From Hippasteria phrygiana (Eukaryota > Echinodermata > Asteroidea > Valvatida > Goniasteridae), in NCBI GenBank assembly GCA_037893225.1, contig JAZGUH010000534.1, forward strand, positions 124,001 to 188,000: a DNA stretch of 64,000 nt. Direction: 5' to 3'. Below the pieces are notes generated by a model. It did not search any database, had not been told where the DNA came from, and saw nothing but the letters and a program-made list of their open reading frames with translations. How positions within the stretch are numbered: the stretch's first letter is position 1; every line of letters begins with the position of its first letter. This document shows positions 11,101 through 21,740 of the stretch, piece by piece. Made by a program: the position numbers and the translations under genes.

Positions 11101-12965
11101 GTAATTTACCCGTACTTCAGTATATGCCTCTTTAACAGAAAGTGTACCGCACGTGTTCCAAATATTTCCCTTGCTTATTTAATAATTTAAAAGAACATAC
11201 TCATAGGCAGACTTAATTTTGGATAGAGCTAATTCAGCTTACTAATTAGTACTCAAATCGTCAATTAAAATCACATCATTTTCCACCCAATATGCGGAAT
11301 GTATTGTAATTTGCCCGTACTTGAGTATGCCTCTTTAACAAAAAATGTACCGCACATATTCTAAATATTTCCCAATTTTCTTTCATAATCTAAAAGAACA
11401 TACCACTGGCCACACTTAATTTTGGATAGAGCTAATTCGGCTTACTAATTAGTACTCAAATCGTCAATTAAATTCACATCATTTTCCACCCAATATGAAT
11501 GTATTGTAATTTGCCTGTACTTGAGTATGCCTCTTTAACAAAAAGTGTACCGCACATATTCCAAATATTTCCCAATTTTCTTTCATAATCTGAAAGAACA
11601 TACTCATGGGCAGACTTAATTTTGGATAGAGCTAATTTGGCAAACTAATTAGTACTCAAATCGTAATTTACATTCACGTAATGTTTAACATAATCTGAAA
11701 GAACATACTACTGGCCACACTTAATTTTGGATAGAGCTAATTTGGCAAACTAATTAGTACTCAAATCGTCCATTAAATTCACGTCATTTTCCACCCAATA
11801 TGAATGCATTGTAATTTACCCGTACATCACTAATATGCCTCTTTAACAGAAAGTGTACCGCACATATTCCAAATATTTTTCTTTTGTATTTGATAATTTA
11901 AAACAACATATCCCTGGCCTCACTTAATTTTGGATAGAGATAATTCGGCTGAGTAATTAGTACTCAAATGGTAAATTAAAATCACATTATTTTTCCTACA
12001 GGACGAATGTATTGTAAATTTCCCGTACTTCAGTATATGCCTCTTTAACAAAAAGTGTACCGCACATATTCCAAATATTTTACTTTTTTATTCTATAATC
12101 TGAAAGAACATACTCATGGGCAGACTTAATTTTGGATAGAGATAATTCGGCTATCCAATTAGTACTCAAATGGTCAATTAAAATCACATCATTTTCCACC
12201 CAATACGAATGTATTGTAATTTACCCGTACTTCAGTATATGCCTCTTTAACAGAAAGTGTACCGCACGTGTTCCAAATATTTCCCAATTTTCTTTCATAA
12301 TCTAAAAGAACATACTACTGGCCACACTTCATTTTGGATAGAGCTAATTTGTCAAACTAATTAGTACTCAAATCGTCAATTACATTCACGTCATTTTTAA
12401 CAAAATATGAAGTACGTATTGTAATTTACCCGTACTTGAGTATGCCTCTGTAAAGAAACGTGTACCGCACATATTCTAAATATTTCCCAATTTTCTTTCA
12501 TAATCTAAAAGAACATACTACTGGCCACACTTAATTTTGGATAGAGCTAATTTGGCAAACTAATTAGTACTCAAATCGTCCATTAAATGCACGTCATTTT
12601 TAACCCAATATGAATGCATTGCAATTTACCCGTACATCACTAATATGCCTCTTTAACAGAAAGTGTACCGCACATATTCCAAATATTTTTTTTTTTTTTA
12701 TTTGATAATTTGAAACAACATACCCCTGGCCACACTTAATTTTGGATAGAGCTAATTTGGCAAACTAATTAGTACTCAAATCGTCCATTAAATGCACGTC
12801 ATTTTTAACCCAATATGAATGCATTGCAATTTACCCGTACATCACTAATATGCCTCTTTAACAGAAAGTGTACCGCACCTATTCCAAATTTTTTATTTTT
12901 TTTTATTTGATAATTTGAAACAACATACCCCTGGCCACACTTAATTTTTGATAGAGATAATTCGG
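8130..12965 (+). repeat. ~195-bp monomer array, left arm (about 24 copies)
   Basis: Each monomer carries CTTAATTTTGGATAGAGCTA, ACTAATTAGTACTCAAAT, a variable block, then TATGCCTCTTTAAC, GTACCGCACATATTC and AAATATTTCCCAATTTTC. Spacing between successive GTACCGCACATATTC sites is about 190-210 bp. The variable block comes in at least three versions (TAACATAATCTGAACG, CCACCCAAAATGAACG, CCCTACAGGACGAATG) that alternate irregularly. Small open frames in it are chance. Confidence 0.95.
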
Positions 12966-13163
12966 TGTCGATGTGGAAGGGTCGTTGCGAGATGGGGACT
13001 TGCCAAGGGGTGTATCTCGTGTGGAAGTTGGTGTAACCGATTGTGGGGGCAGCTCTGGCTCTAGGTTTAACTCTGGATGATGTGACATCGAAGTTAAATG
13101 GACATTCTATGGACCAGTGGCCTGGCATTTTGCAGCTGAAGCATACGTCAGTTTTCGGCATGC
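12966..13163 (-). CDS. candidate CCHC zinc-knuckle exon in the foldback centre
   Basis: On the minus strand an acceptor (TTTTGATAG) is followed by a frame encoding MPKTDV and then CFSCKMPGHWSIEC, a perfect CX2CX4HX4C zinc knuckle, followed by an Arg/Pro-rich segment with FHTRYTPWQVPISQRPFHID. Zinc knuckles bind single-stranded nucleic acid and occur in retroelement Gag, in proteins carried by tyrosine-recombinase elements, and in host RNA-binding proteins. The coding-like stretch ends exactly where the first monomer of the left array begins, so it is truncated by or joined to the array. Which protein it came from is not clear. Confidence 0.5.
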
Positions 13164-13265
13164 CTATCAAAATGAAATAAAAAACTACAAACGAAAGCAA
13201 GGGGTACTTTGATGTGGAACTTAACGTAATATAGACACTGGAAATCTGACACGATCACTCTGCAG

Positions 13266-13421
13266 CGTATGCACCGGCCTGAATTGAATTATGTTGCTGC
13301 GGACGCTACTTTTATTCAGCAATGCACCATTGCATCATTTGAACAATACATCCATGATTTGAATAACCCGCGCATAGCTCATGTGGCACATACGGCGGGA
13401 GTCCCGGCCTCTGAATTACCG
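13266..13421 (+). CDS. candidate exon of unknown protein in the foldback centre
   Basis: A 156-bp open stretch is bounded by an acceptor-like CACTCTGCAG (ending 13265) and a strong donor-like ACCG then GTACGT (13422). It is in phase 0 at both ends and encodes 52 residues starting RMHRPELNYVAADATF and including FEQYIHDLNNPRIAHVAH. Composition looks coding, unlike the surrounding AT-rich DNA. I recognise no family. It lies opposite in strand to the neighbouring zinc-knuckle exon, so the two cannot belong to one transcript. Confidence 0.35.
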
Positions 13422-14744
13422 GTACGTCATTCAAACTATAAAAACTACATTTACCCCAAGTATTCCAATTTCTGATAGGATAGCTGAACATGTCTTGCAG
13501 TTGTAACTTGTAACCCCCAATGGCTAAAAACATTTTGATGTCAAGATAGGATGTAACTCGTACGAACGAATACAAGTCATAACATGTATGGCTAAGCACT
13601 AACAATTATGGGTCAATAAATTATTTCAACGGTTGATGCACAATCCATTATTTAAAAAAACATTTAAGCATGCAGAATTAACTCTTTCAAAACAATACAA
13701 AACTTCGCCACATTGTGATTTTAAATGACTCTTCCATCCCACGGGTGTAAATTGAGAGGGTGGTGGTATATCCGCTCCTATCATTGTCACTTCTTTGTCA
13801 GAGGTGGTCTATAGGTTCATCCCCCAAAATACTTCGATAAAATGAAACTAGTCTACCGCAGAAACGCTAGGCCTAATAATCGAACCAAGAAAGATAGATT
13901 TTGCAAAACAATTGTACCAAATATTTGTGATTATTAACACTTTCTGTCGAAGATGCTTCCCTTTTTCCCAATAGACGTTAGCGGGTCTTAAACATTACAT
14001 TGTTGTACATGTAAAATCGTTACAGAATTGTAATGACAGAATGGAAGGAGTGGTAAGACATCTGCACTAAAAAGCAGGAGGTCGTAGGTTCGAGTCCCCC
14101 CACCCGAGTGATTTTTTCAAAATAATCTCTCGAGATAACACTTGAGTATACAGTGTTTATAAAATACGTCGGTGAAGAGCAAAACTCAATATTGAATGAA
14201 GCCGAGGTCACAACCTAACCTTATTTTAAAAAGGAACAAACCATTTCGCCTGAAGAGGTAACTGCACATTCGTTTCCTCCATGGTTTCCTGACGAGCATT
14301 GCAATACAAAGTTTAATCTCCTTGGGCCAAAAAGTTTAATCACTATCGCAACTATTACAGATGCACATTTTAACCCTGTTCAGAGACATATTACAGAGAC
14401 ATATTACATTGGGGTGTAATCACCAGATCCAGACTGGTGTATTTCAAGTCTAGCCCATTTGGCATAATGGTTTTTGCGGGCACCGGCAGGGCGTTGACAG
14501 ATACTAGCGGGATGCCGCGCTTTGAGGGCCACCAGCGAAATGGGTGCATGGTTGTTTATAAATGTATAATGTTGTGTATTGTAGCAATTAATTGATACAT
14601 TTAATTGAATTAAAAGAGGAATGCTGCGCTTTGCGCGGTTCCTGCTAGGTTGGCGCGATATGTATGTATCTTTTTTTATGTTACGGAAAAAAATATTACA
14701 ATACAATTTCGTATTACGATTTGAGTAGGCCTACTACTTAGTGA
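13422..14744. other. foldback centre, mostly without genes
   Basis: Apart from a tRNA-like SINE head at 14044-14105 I see no gene. Open frames here are short and unconvincing. The stretch at 14440-14660 is GC-richer than the arrays and may be promoter or cargo DNA, but nothing supports a specific role. Confidence 0.4.
14044..14105 (+). mobile_element. tRNA-derived SINE head
   Basis: GAGTGGTAAGACATCTG resembles an A box and GGTTCGAGTCC is a perfect Pol III B box, spaced as in a tRNA. The same unit (AGTGGTAAAGACGTCTG, AAGCAGGAGGTTGTGGGTT) occurs at 41990-42046, so it is a dispersed SINE rather than a tRNA gene. Confidence 0.55.
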
Positions 14745-17700
14745 GCCGAATTAGCCTATTCACAATTAAGTGTGGCCAGAATTATTGTCCAATAAAAAAG
14801 GGAAATATTTGGAATATGTGGGGTAGGCCTACACTTTCTGTTAAAAAAGGCATAAGTGCAGTGACATTACAATACATTCATTTTGGGTGGTAAGGATGTC
14901 ACTTTAATGGACCATTTGTGTACTAATTAGTCAGCCGAATTATCTCTATCCAAAATTAAGTGTGCGCAGGGGTATGTTCTTTTAGATTATGAAAAAAATT
15001 GGGAAATATTTAGAATATGTGCGGTACACTTTTTGTTAAAGAGACATACTCAAATACGGGTAAATTACAATATTTTCATATTGGGTGGAAAATGATGTGA
15101 TTTCAATTGACGATTTTAGTACTAATTAGTTTGCCAAATTAGCTCTATCCAAAATTAAGTGTAGCCAGTGGTATGTTCTTTTAGATTATGAAAGAACATT
15201 GGGAAATATTTAGAATATATGCGGTACACTTTTTGTTAAAGAGACATACTCAAGTACGAGTAAATTGAATACATTCATTTTGGGTGGAAATGACGTGACT
15301 TTAATCTACCATTTGGGTATGAATTAGTAGGCTGAATTAGCTCTATCCAAAATTAAGTGTGGCCAGTGGTATGTTCTTTTAGATTATAAAAGAAAATTGG
15401 GAAATATTTAGAATATGTGCGGTACATTTTTTGTTAAAGAGGCATACTCAAGTCCGGTAAATTACAATACGTTCAGATTATGTTAAAAATGACGTGAATT
15501 TAAATGACGATTTCAGTACTAATTAGTTTGCCAAATTAGCTCTATCTAAAATTCAGTGTGGCCAGTGGTATGTCCTTTTAGATTATGAAAGAAAATTGGG
15601 AAATATTTAGAATATGTGCGGTACATTTTTTGTTAAAGAGACATACTCAAGTCCGGTAAATTACAATACGTTCAGATTACTATATGTTAAAAATGACGTG
15701 AATTTAAATGACGATTTCAGTACTAATTAGTTTGCCAAATTAGCTCTATCCAAAATTAAGTGTGGCCAGTGGTATGTTCTTTTAGATTATAAAAGAAAAT
15801 TGGGAAATATTTAGAATATGTGCGGTACACTTTTTGTTAAAGAGACATACTCAAGTACTGGTAAATTGCAATACGTTCATATTATGTTAAAAATGATGAG
15901 AGTTTAATGGACCATTTGAGTACTAATTAGTTTGCCAAATTAGCTCTATCCAAAATGAAGTCTGCCCAGGTGTATGTTCTTTCAGATTATGAAAGAAAAT
16001 TGGGAAATATTTAGAATATGTGCGGTACACTTTTTGTTAAAGAGACATACTATTGTACGGGTAAATTACAATATTTTCATATTGGGTGGAAAATGATGTG
16101 ATTTTAATTGACGATTTGAGTACTAATTAGGCAACAGAATTAGCTCTATCCAAAATTAAGTCTGCCCATGAGTATGTTCTTTCAGATTATGAAAGAAAAT
16201 TGGGAAATATTTAAAATATGTGCGGTACACTTTTTGTTAAAGAGGCATACTCAAGTACGGGTAAATTACAATATTTTCATATTGGGTGGAAAATGATGTG
16301 ATTTTAATTGACGATTTGAGTACTAATTAGGCAACAGAATTAGCTCTATCCAAAATTAAGTCTGCCCATGAGTATGTTCTTTCAGATTATGAAAGAAAAT
16401 TGGGAAATATTTAAAATATGTGCGGTACACTTTTTGTTAAAGAGGCATACTCAAGTACGGGTAAATTACAAAACATTCGTCCTGTAGGGAAAATAATGTG
16501 ATTTTAATGTACTATTTGCGTACTAATTAGTCAGCCGAATTATCTCTATCCAAAATTAAGTGTGGCCAGGGGTATGTTGTTTTAAATTATAAATTAAAAA
16601 AGGGAAATATTTGGAATATGTGCGGTACACTTTTTGTTAAAGAGGCATACCGGTACTCAAGTACGGGTAAATTACAATACATTCATTTTGGGTGGAAATG
16701 ACGTGACTTTAATCGACCATTTGAGTATGCATTAGTAGGCTGAATTAGCTCTATCCAAAATTAAGTAAGGCCAGTGGTATGTTCTTTTAGATTATAAAAG
16801 AAAATTGGGAAATATTTAAAATATGTGCGGTACATTTTTTGTTAAAGAGGCATACTCAAGTCCGGTAAATTACACTACGTTCAGATTATGTTAAAAATGA
16901 CGTGAATTTAAATGACGATTTCAGTACTAATTAGTTTGCCAAATTAGCTCTATCAAAAAATAATAGTGTGGCCAGTGGTATGTTCTTTTAGATTATGAAA
17001 GAAAATTTCGAAATATTTAGAATATGTGCGGTACACTTTTTGTACGGGTAAATTACAATATTTTCATATTGGGTGGAAAATGATGTGATTTTAATTGACG
17101 ATTTGAGTACTAATTAGACAACAGAATTAGCTCTATCCAAAATTAAGTCTGCCCATGAGTATATTCTTTCAGATTATGAAAGAAAATTGGGAAATATTTA
17201 AAATATGTGGGGTACACTTTTTGTTAAAGAGGCATACTCAAGTACGGGTAAATTACAAAACATTCGTCCTGTAGGGAAAATAATGTGATTTTAATCTACC
17301 ATTTGAGTATACTAATTACTCAGCCGAATTATCTCTATCCAAAATTAAGTGTGGCCAGGGGTATGTTGTTTTAAATTATCAAATAAAAAAGAAAAATATT
17401 TAAAATATGTGCGGTACACTTTCTGTTAAAGAGACATACTCAAGTACGGGTAAATTACAATACGTTCATTTTGGGTGGAAATGACGTGACTTTAATCGAC
17501 CATTTGAGTATGAATTAGTAGGCTGAATTAGCTCTATCCAAAATTAAGTGTGGCCAGTGGTATGTTCTTTTAGATTATGAAAGAAAATTGGGAAATATTT
17601 AGAATATGTGCGGTACACTTTTTGTTAAAGAGGCATACTCAAGTACGGGTAAATTGCAAAACATTCGTCCTGTAGGGAAAATAATGTGATTTTAATCTAC

Positions 17701-18875
17701 CATTTGAGTATACTAATTACTCAGCCGAATTATCTCTATCCAAAATTAAGTGTGGCCAGGGGTATGTTGTTTTAAATTATCAAATAAAAAAGAAAAATAT
17801 TTGGAATATGTGCGGTACACTTTCTGTTAAAGAGGCATATAGTGATGTACGGGTAAATTACAATGCATTCATATTGGGTGGAAAATGACGTGAATTTAAT
17901 TGACGATTTGAATACTAATTAGTTTTCCAAATTAGCTCTATCCAAAATTAAGTGTGGCCAGTAGTATGTTCTTTTAAATTATGAAAGAAAATTGGGAAAT
18001 ATTTAGAATATGTGCGGTACACTTTTTGTTAAAGAGACATACTCAAGTACGGGTAAATTACAATACGTTCATTTTGGGTGGAAGTGACGTGACTTTAATC
18101 GACCATTTGAGTATGAATTAGTAGGCTGAATTAGCTCTATCCAAAATTAAGTGTGGCCAGTGGTATGTTCTTTTAGATTATAAAAGAAAATTGGGAAATA
18201 TTTAGAATATGTGCGGTACATTTTTTGTTAAAGAGGCATACTCAAGTCCGGTAAATTACAATACGTTCAGATTATGTTAAAAATGACGTGAATTTAAATG
18301 ACGATATTTTCATATTGGGTGGAAAATGATGTGATTTTAATTGACGATTTCAGTACTAATTAGACAACAGAATTAGCTCTATCCAAAATTAAGTCTGCCC
18401 ATGAGTATGTTCTTTCAGATTATGAAAGAAAATTGGGAAATATTTAAAATATGTGCGGTACACTTTTTGTTAAAGAGGCATACTCAAGTACGGGTAAATT
18501 ACAATACATTCATTTTGGGTGGAAATGACGTGACTTTAATCGACCATTTGAGTATGAATTAGTAGGCTGAATTAGTTCTATCCAAAATTAAGTGTGGCCA
18601 GTGGTATGTTCTTTTAGATTATGAAAGAAAATTGGGAAATATTTAGAATATGTGCGGTGCATTTTTTGTTAAAGAGGCATACTCAAGTCCGGTAAATTAC
18701 AATACGTTCAGATTATGTTAAAAATGACGTGAATTTAAATGACGATTTCAGTACTAATTAGTTTGCCAAATTAGCTCTATCCAAAATTAAGTCTGCCCAG
18801 GGGTATGTTGTTTTAAATGATCAAATAATTTTTTTAAATATTTGGAATATGTGCGGTACACTTTCTTTTTAGTGA
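14745..18875 (-). repeat. ~195-bp monomer array, right arm (about 21 copies, inverted)
   Basis: This is the same monomer as in the left arm but in reverse orientation, seen as TAGCTCTATCCAAAATTAAG, ACTAATTAGTTTGCC and GAATATGTGCGGTACAC. The variable-block versions of the left arm recur here (for example TTCGTCCTGTAGGGAAAATA and CATTTTGGGTGGAAATGACG). Some stretches, such as the pair near 16080-16260 and 16260-16450, are near-identical neighbours, suggesting recent local duplication. Confidence 0.95.
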
Positions 18876-19120
18876 ATATTTTCTTTAAACCAATTACTAC
18901 GAAATTGCTTCATTTGAAACAATTACCTCATGAAGATTGAATAGGTAAATTCATTTCTTTTGGTACTAAAGTGTGCTGTATGATCTTGGTTGGAAATGTA
19001 TAACCTAAAAACCTGTGTTTAGTGGAAGATTTAGATAATTTCGTTTGCTGTACCAAAAAAGTATTTCCAGAACCTGTTGATTTTTTGCAGCTCCTTCTGC
19101 TGCATGTGTTCTGTTTTTTT

Positions 19121-19168
19121 GAGTTCGCGGCTGAGTTCGCGGCTGAGTTCGCGGCTGAGTTCGCGGCT
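19121..19168. repeat. 12-bp tandem repeat, right arm (4 copies)
   Basis: GAGTTCGCGGCT is repeated four times, the complement of the left-arm unit. The unique DNA flanking it on both sides (toward the terminus at 19208 and toward the monomers) is an inverted copy of the left arm. Confidence 0.9.
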
Positions 19169-19215
19169 GGGAAATCGGGCCCAATTCGCGGCTAGCTTCC
19201 GACTGGTCATGCACT

Positions 19216-19955
19216 GGCGATGTGTCGCGAGGTAGAGAATTGTACCTGGCGATCATCTGATAGGTTCACAAAGCCACTGGCTGCGGCGCCAGCCTAAAGA
19301 CTCTTACAGCATATTTTGCGCATTATTTAGACGGTGGTATTTACTACTGGAAATAAGTCTATGTTTCGCGGGTCAGATGTCAGGGGTAAGCAGCCAATTT
19401 TTTGTTTTGTAATCACTACTCACTAATTACAACACATTATCTGTGTTTTTTTGCACGAACAACTCTTATAAAAGATAAGGAACATTTCCAAACAGCAAAA
19501 GTTCATGACATTTGAAGGCAATGTGTCCCTTTAACATTTTCCCCATTATTTATGACAATATATATAATCCAATTAAGGTCAGTTCAACAATCGAAAAACG
19601 ATCACAAAACTTCATTGGGAAAGTCCGAAATGTTTACTTTCCGCCATCTTAAAATGTTAAGTGGAAACAATCACGTGACGACACCTCCGGTGCATGCAGG
19701 AGTATACTCTCGGTCTGAGCGGGAGTATACTCTCGGTCTGAGCGGGAGTATACTCTCAGTCTGAGCGGGAGTATACTCTCGGTTACCCTCGGGTCATACT
19801 CCTGCCGTTTCTGTGCTTAAGAGTATACTCGTGTTAACACGAGTAACACGCTCGAACGATTAGGTGCATTGTTGACGTTACTGCAGGGTAGGCCTATACT
19901 GAACTTCCGTGACGAACATACGGGGTACCAAACAATAATTATGTATAACAATAAT
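19216..19955. other. spacer with a 23-bp minisatellite
   Basis: No gene is seen. At about 19694-19785 the unit GGGAGTATACTCTCGGTCTG plus AGC is repeated four times; each unit contains the palindrome GAGTATACTC. A further copy of GAGTATACTC occurs at about 19820. Confidence 0.75.
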
Positions 19956-19959
19956 TAAC

Positions 19960-20180
19960 TGTGCTAATTAAGTGTGCTCAGGGGCATACCCTTTGGAAAA
20001 TTGGAAAATGTGAGGTACACTTTTTGTTAGAGGCATACCCAAATACGAGTAAATTACAAATTCATATTGTATGAAAAATGAAGTCATTTTAATCGGCCAT
20101 TTTAGTACTAATTAGTGAGCCGAATTAGCCTTATCCAAATTAAGTGTGCTGGGGGGTATATTCTTTCAGATTATAGTTTC
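19960..20180 (-). repeat. isolated diverged monomer outside the foldback element
   Basis: Blocks AGGTACACTTTTTGTTAGAG, CATACCCAAATACG, ACTAATTAGTGAGCCGAATT and TATCCAAATTAAGTGTGCT match the foldback array monomer in right-arm orientation, but the sequence is clearly more diverged and lies about 750 bp beyond the right terminus. Confidence 0.75.
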
Positions 20181-20940
20181 TCGACAAGGCATGTACTCTA
20201 ACACATTCTCAAAGGTTTGGTTTCAAGGATTTCCTCCATCTACATTGTATAATATAGGCTCCATGGGATAATGTGATGTGCTCGATGCACCTGCCATTAA
20301 TTCTTTCTGCAAACGGGTATCTCGTGCTTTTTCGAGGACCGGTCGTTGATCGGTAAGTTTAAAGGAAACTATACATCACAAAATTGCTACCTCCATGATT
20401 ACATATGGACTTGAACTAGCGCGCATTTGTTCACTGACCTTCACTGAGCAGTGTTTAACGGGGGAAACCACACTACATTTGAGCACTCTGAGCAAACTTT
20501 CCACTGTGTACGGAAAGTGCCTTTACGTCATCTCGCCCGGCATTCGAGAGTATAATTATCCCTCTTTCCAATGAATATACCGGTAGTTATACCCTATAAT
20601 TCTGCTTGGAGAAAGAGGGGCACAACAACTAAATTCTGATAATTCCTGTGGAGTTCAAGTTTTTGGCTATTTTTCAGTCAGCCGCTGAATCAAATGGCAC
20701 GCTCGCTGTGAAAGTCGTACATATAATTGACATATCGCGGTCGAATCGCGTCAACGCAGCTTGTGAATTATTGTCCAATCACATCAACTATAATTCCACG
20801 GGCAAAATCTGAGACAAAAACAATTACCACACAAAATTCCTTTCATTCTTTCATGGGGCAGCTCGAGCGCTCAGTGTCAGAAACGTTTTCTTCTGCAAAA
20901 AAAAGCAGAATACTGACAATTTGGGAGACCGCCAACATAG

Positions 20941-21012
20941 GGCAAGATAGCTCAGTTGGTAGAGCGCCGGTACGGTAACCCGGAGGTCGCAGGTTCGAAT
21001 CCCGCTCGTGCC
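20941..21012 (+). tRNA. tRNA-like sequence, head of a dispersed SINE-like repeat
   Basis: The 72-nt segment has a D-arm (GCTCAGTTGGTAGAGC), a T-arm (CAGGTTCGAATCCCG) and a near-complete acceptor stem (GGCAAGA with TCGTGCC, one mismatch). The anticodon arm (CCGGTACGGTAACCCGG) does not fold cleanly into a standard 5-bp stem with a 7-base loop. The flanks (ACAATTTGGGAGACCGCCAA before, GTTTCTTTGTTCACTTTGAA after) are shared with the three tandem copies at 32465-33384. It is therefore more likely a tRNA-derived repeat than a working tRNA gene. Confidence 0.5.
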
Positions 21013-21034
21013 AGTTTCTTTGTTCACTTTGAAA

Positions 21035-21740
21035 TTGCAAAAAAAAGCAGTTAGAATAATAACGAAGTCCAATTATCTGGCACATTTACCTCTCCTTTGT
21101 TCTCAAAGCTGAGAGTACTTAAGTTTAATGATTTATATACAGTCTTAACATAGGTAAATTCATCGTATGCTGCCTTCAGATTTCTGTAACCTCTTCACAA
21201 TGTCTTCATCGGTTCATTCCTACAGTACTCGTGGTACATCAAAAGGTGATCTTTATATAAATTACCATAGAACATCACTTGCAAAACAAAGCTTAATTAC
21301 TCGTGGTGCTCTCCTTTGGAATAAACTAGACAAAAAAACTTAAGAACACCACTAGTTTGAAAGTGTTTGCAAAGGAATTTAAAGATAATGTACTAAGTCA
21401 ATATTAGTCCATATTACTTAGCTTAAATTATCAATTCGTTTATTTAACTAGAAAAGATCATTTCTATCATCATATACTATTTAAGTCAAGTTCTGTCTTT
21501 TTGTCCCTTGTCAGTAGAATATTTTTACCAGTAATAATTTTTGTATCATATTACATATACTGTCACTTCAGTTTGGTCTCACAATATTTGTCTCATTGTC
21601 CCACGTTTGTAGAAATTTATATATGTCCTGTGTCCTCACAGGGAGAGCATAAAAGCTTGCTTCGCTCTTCCTACATCGCAGTGTATGATCACCGTTATAT
21701 TATATTGTTATATTAGAGTACTAATTTATTTAAAACAACC
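21035..21740 (+). mobile_element. LINE ORF2 C-terminal relic and tail
   Basis: In mixed frames the sequence encodes LPSDFCNLF, HSYSTRGTSKGDLY and SLITRGALLWNKL, a typical LINE ORF2 C-terminal pattern. Stop codons and frame changes show decay. It begins directly after the tRNA-like repeat at 20941. Confidence 0.55.

Larger units (their letters stand above)
7597..19208. mobile_element. 11.6-kb foldback transposon with tandem-repeat arms
   Basis: The two ends are inverted copies: GACCAGTCGGAAGCTAGCCG at 7597 and its complement ending at 19208. Each end is flanked by ATGCACT (7590-7596 and 19209-19215), a 7-bp direct repeat (8 bp if one end base is counted differently), so the whole block inserted as one unit. 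Going inward, each arm has a 12-bp repeat tract, about 270-280 bp of unique DNA, then an array of ~195-bp monomers; the two arrays are in opposite orientation around a 1.8-kb centre. This plan recalls foldback elements such as Drosophila FB/Galileo and the sea urchin TU family (long inverted repeats with an outer tandem-repeat domain). No transposase was recognised inside. Confidence 0.85.

Noticed and set aside
20941..21012. Functional tRNA gene
   Set aside because: Irregular anticodon arm and an acceptor mismatch; flanks shared with other repeat copies point to a SINE.
20843..21085. Short proteins of ERDSNLRPPGYRTGALPTEL type (also at 32516-33375)
   Set aside because: Reverse translation of tRNA-like repeats, a well-known false gene class.
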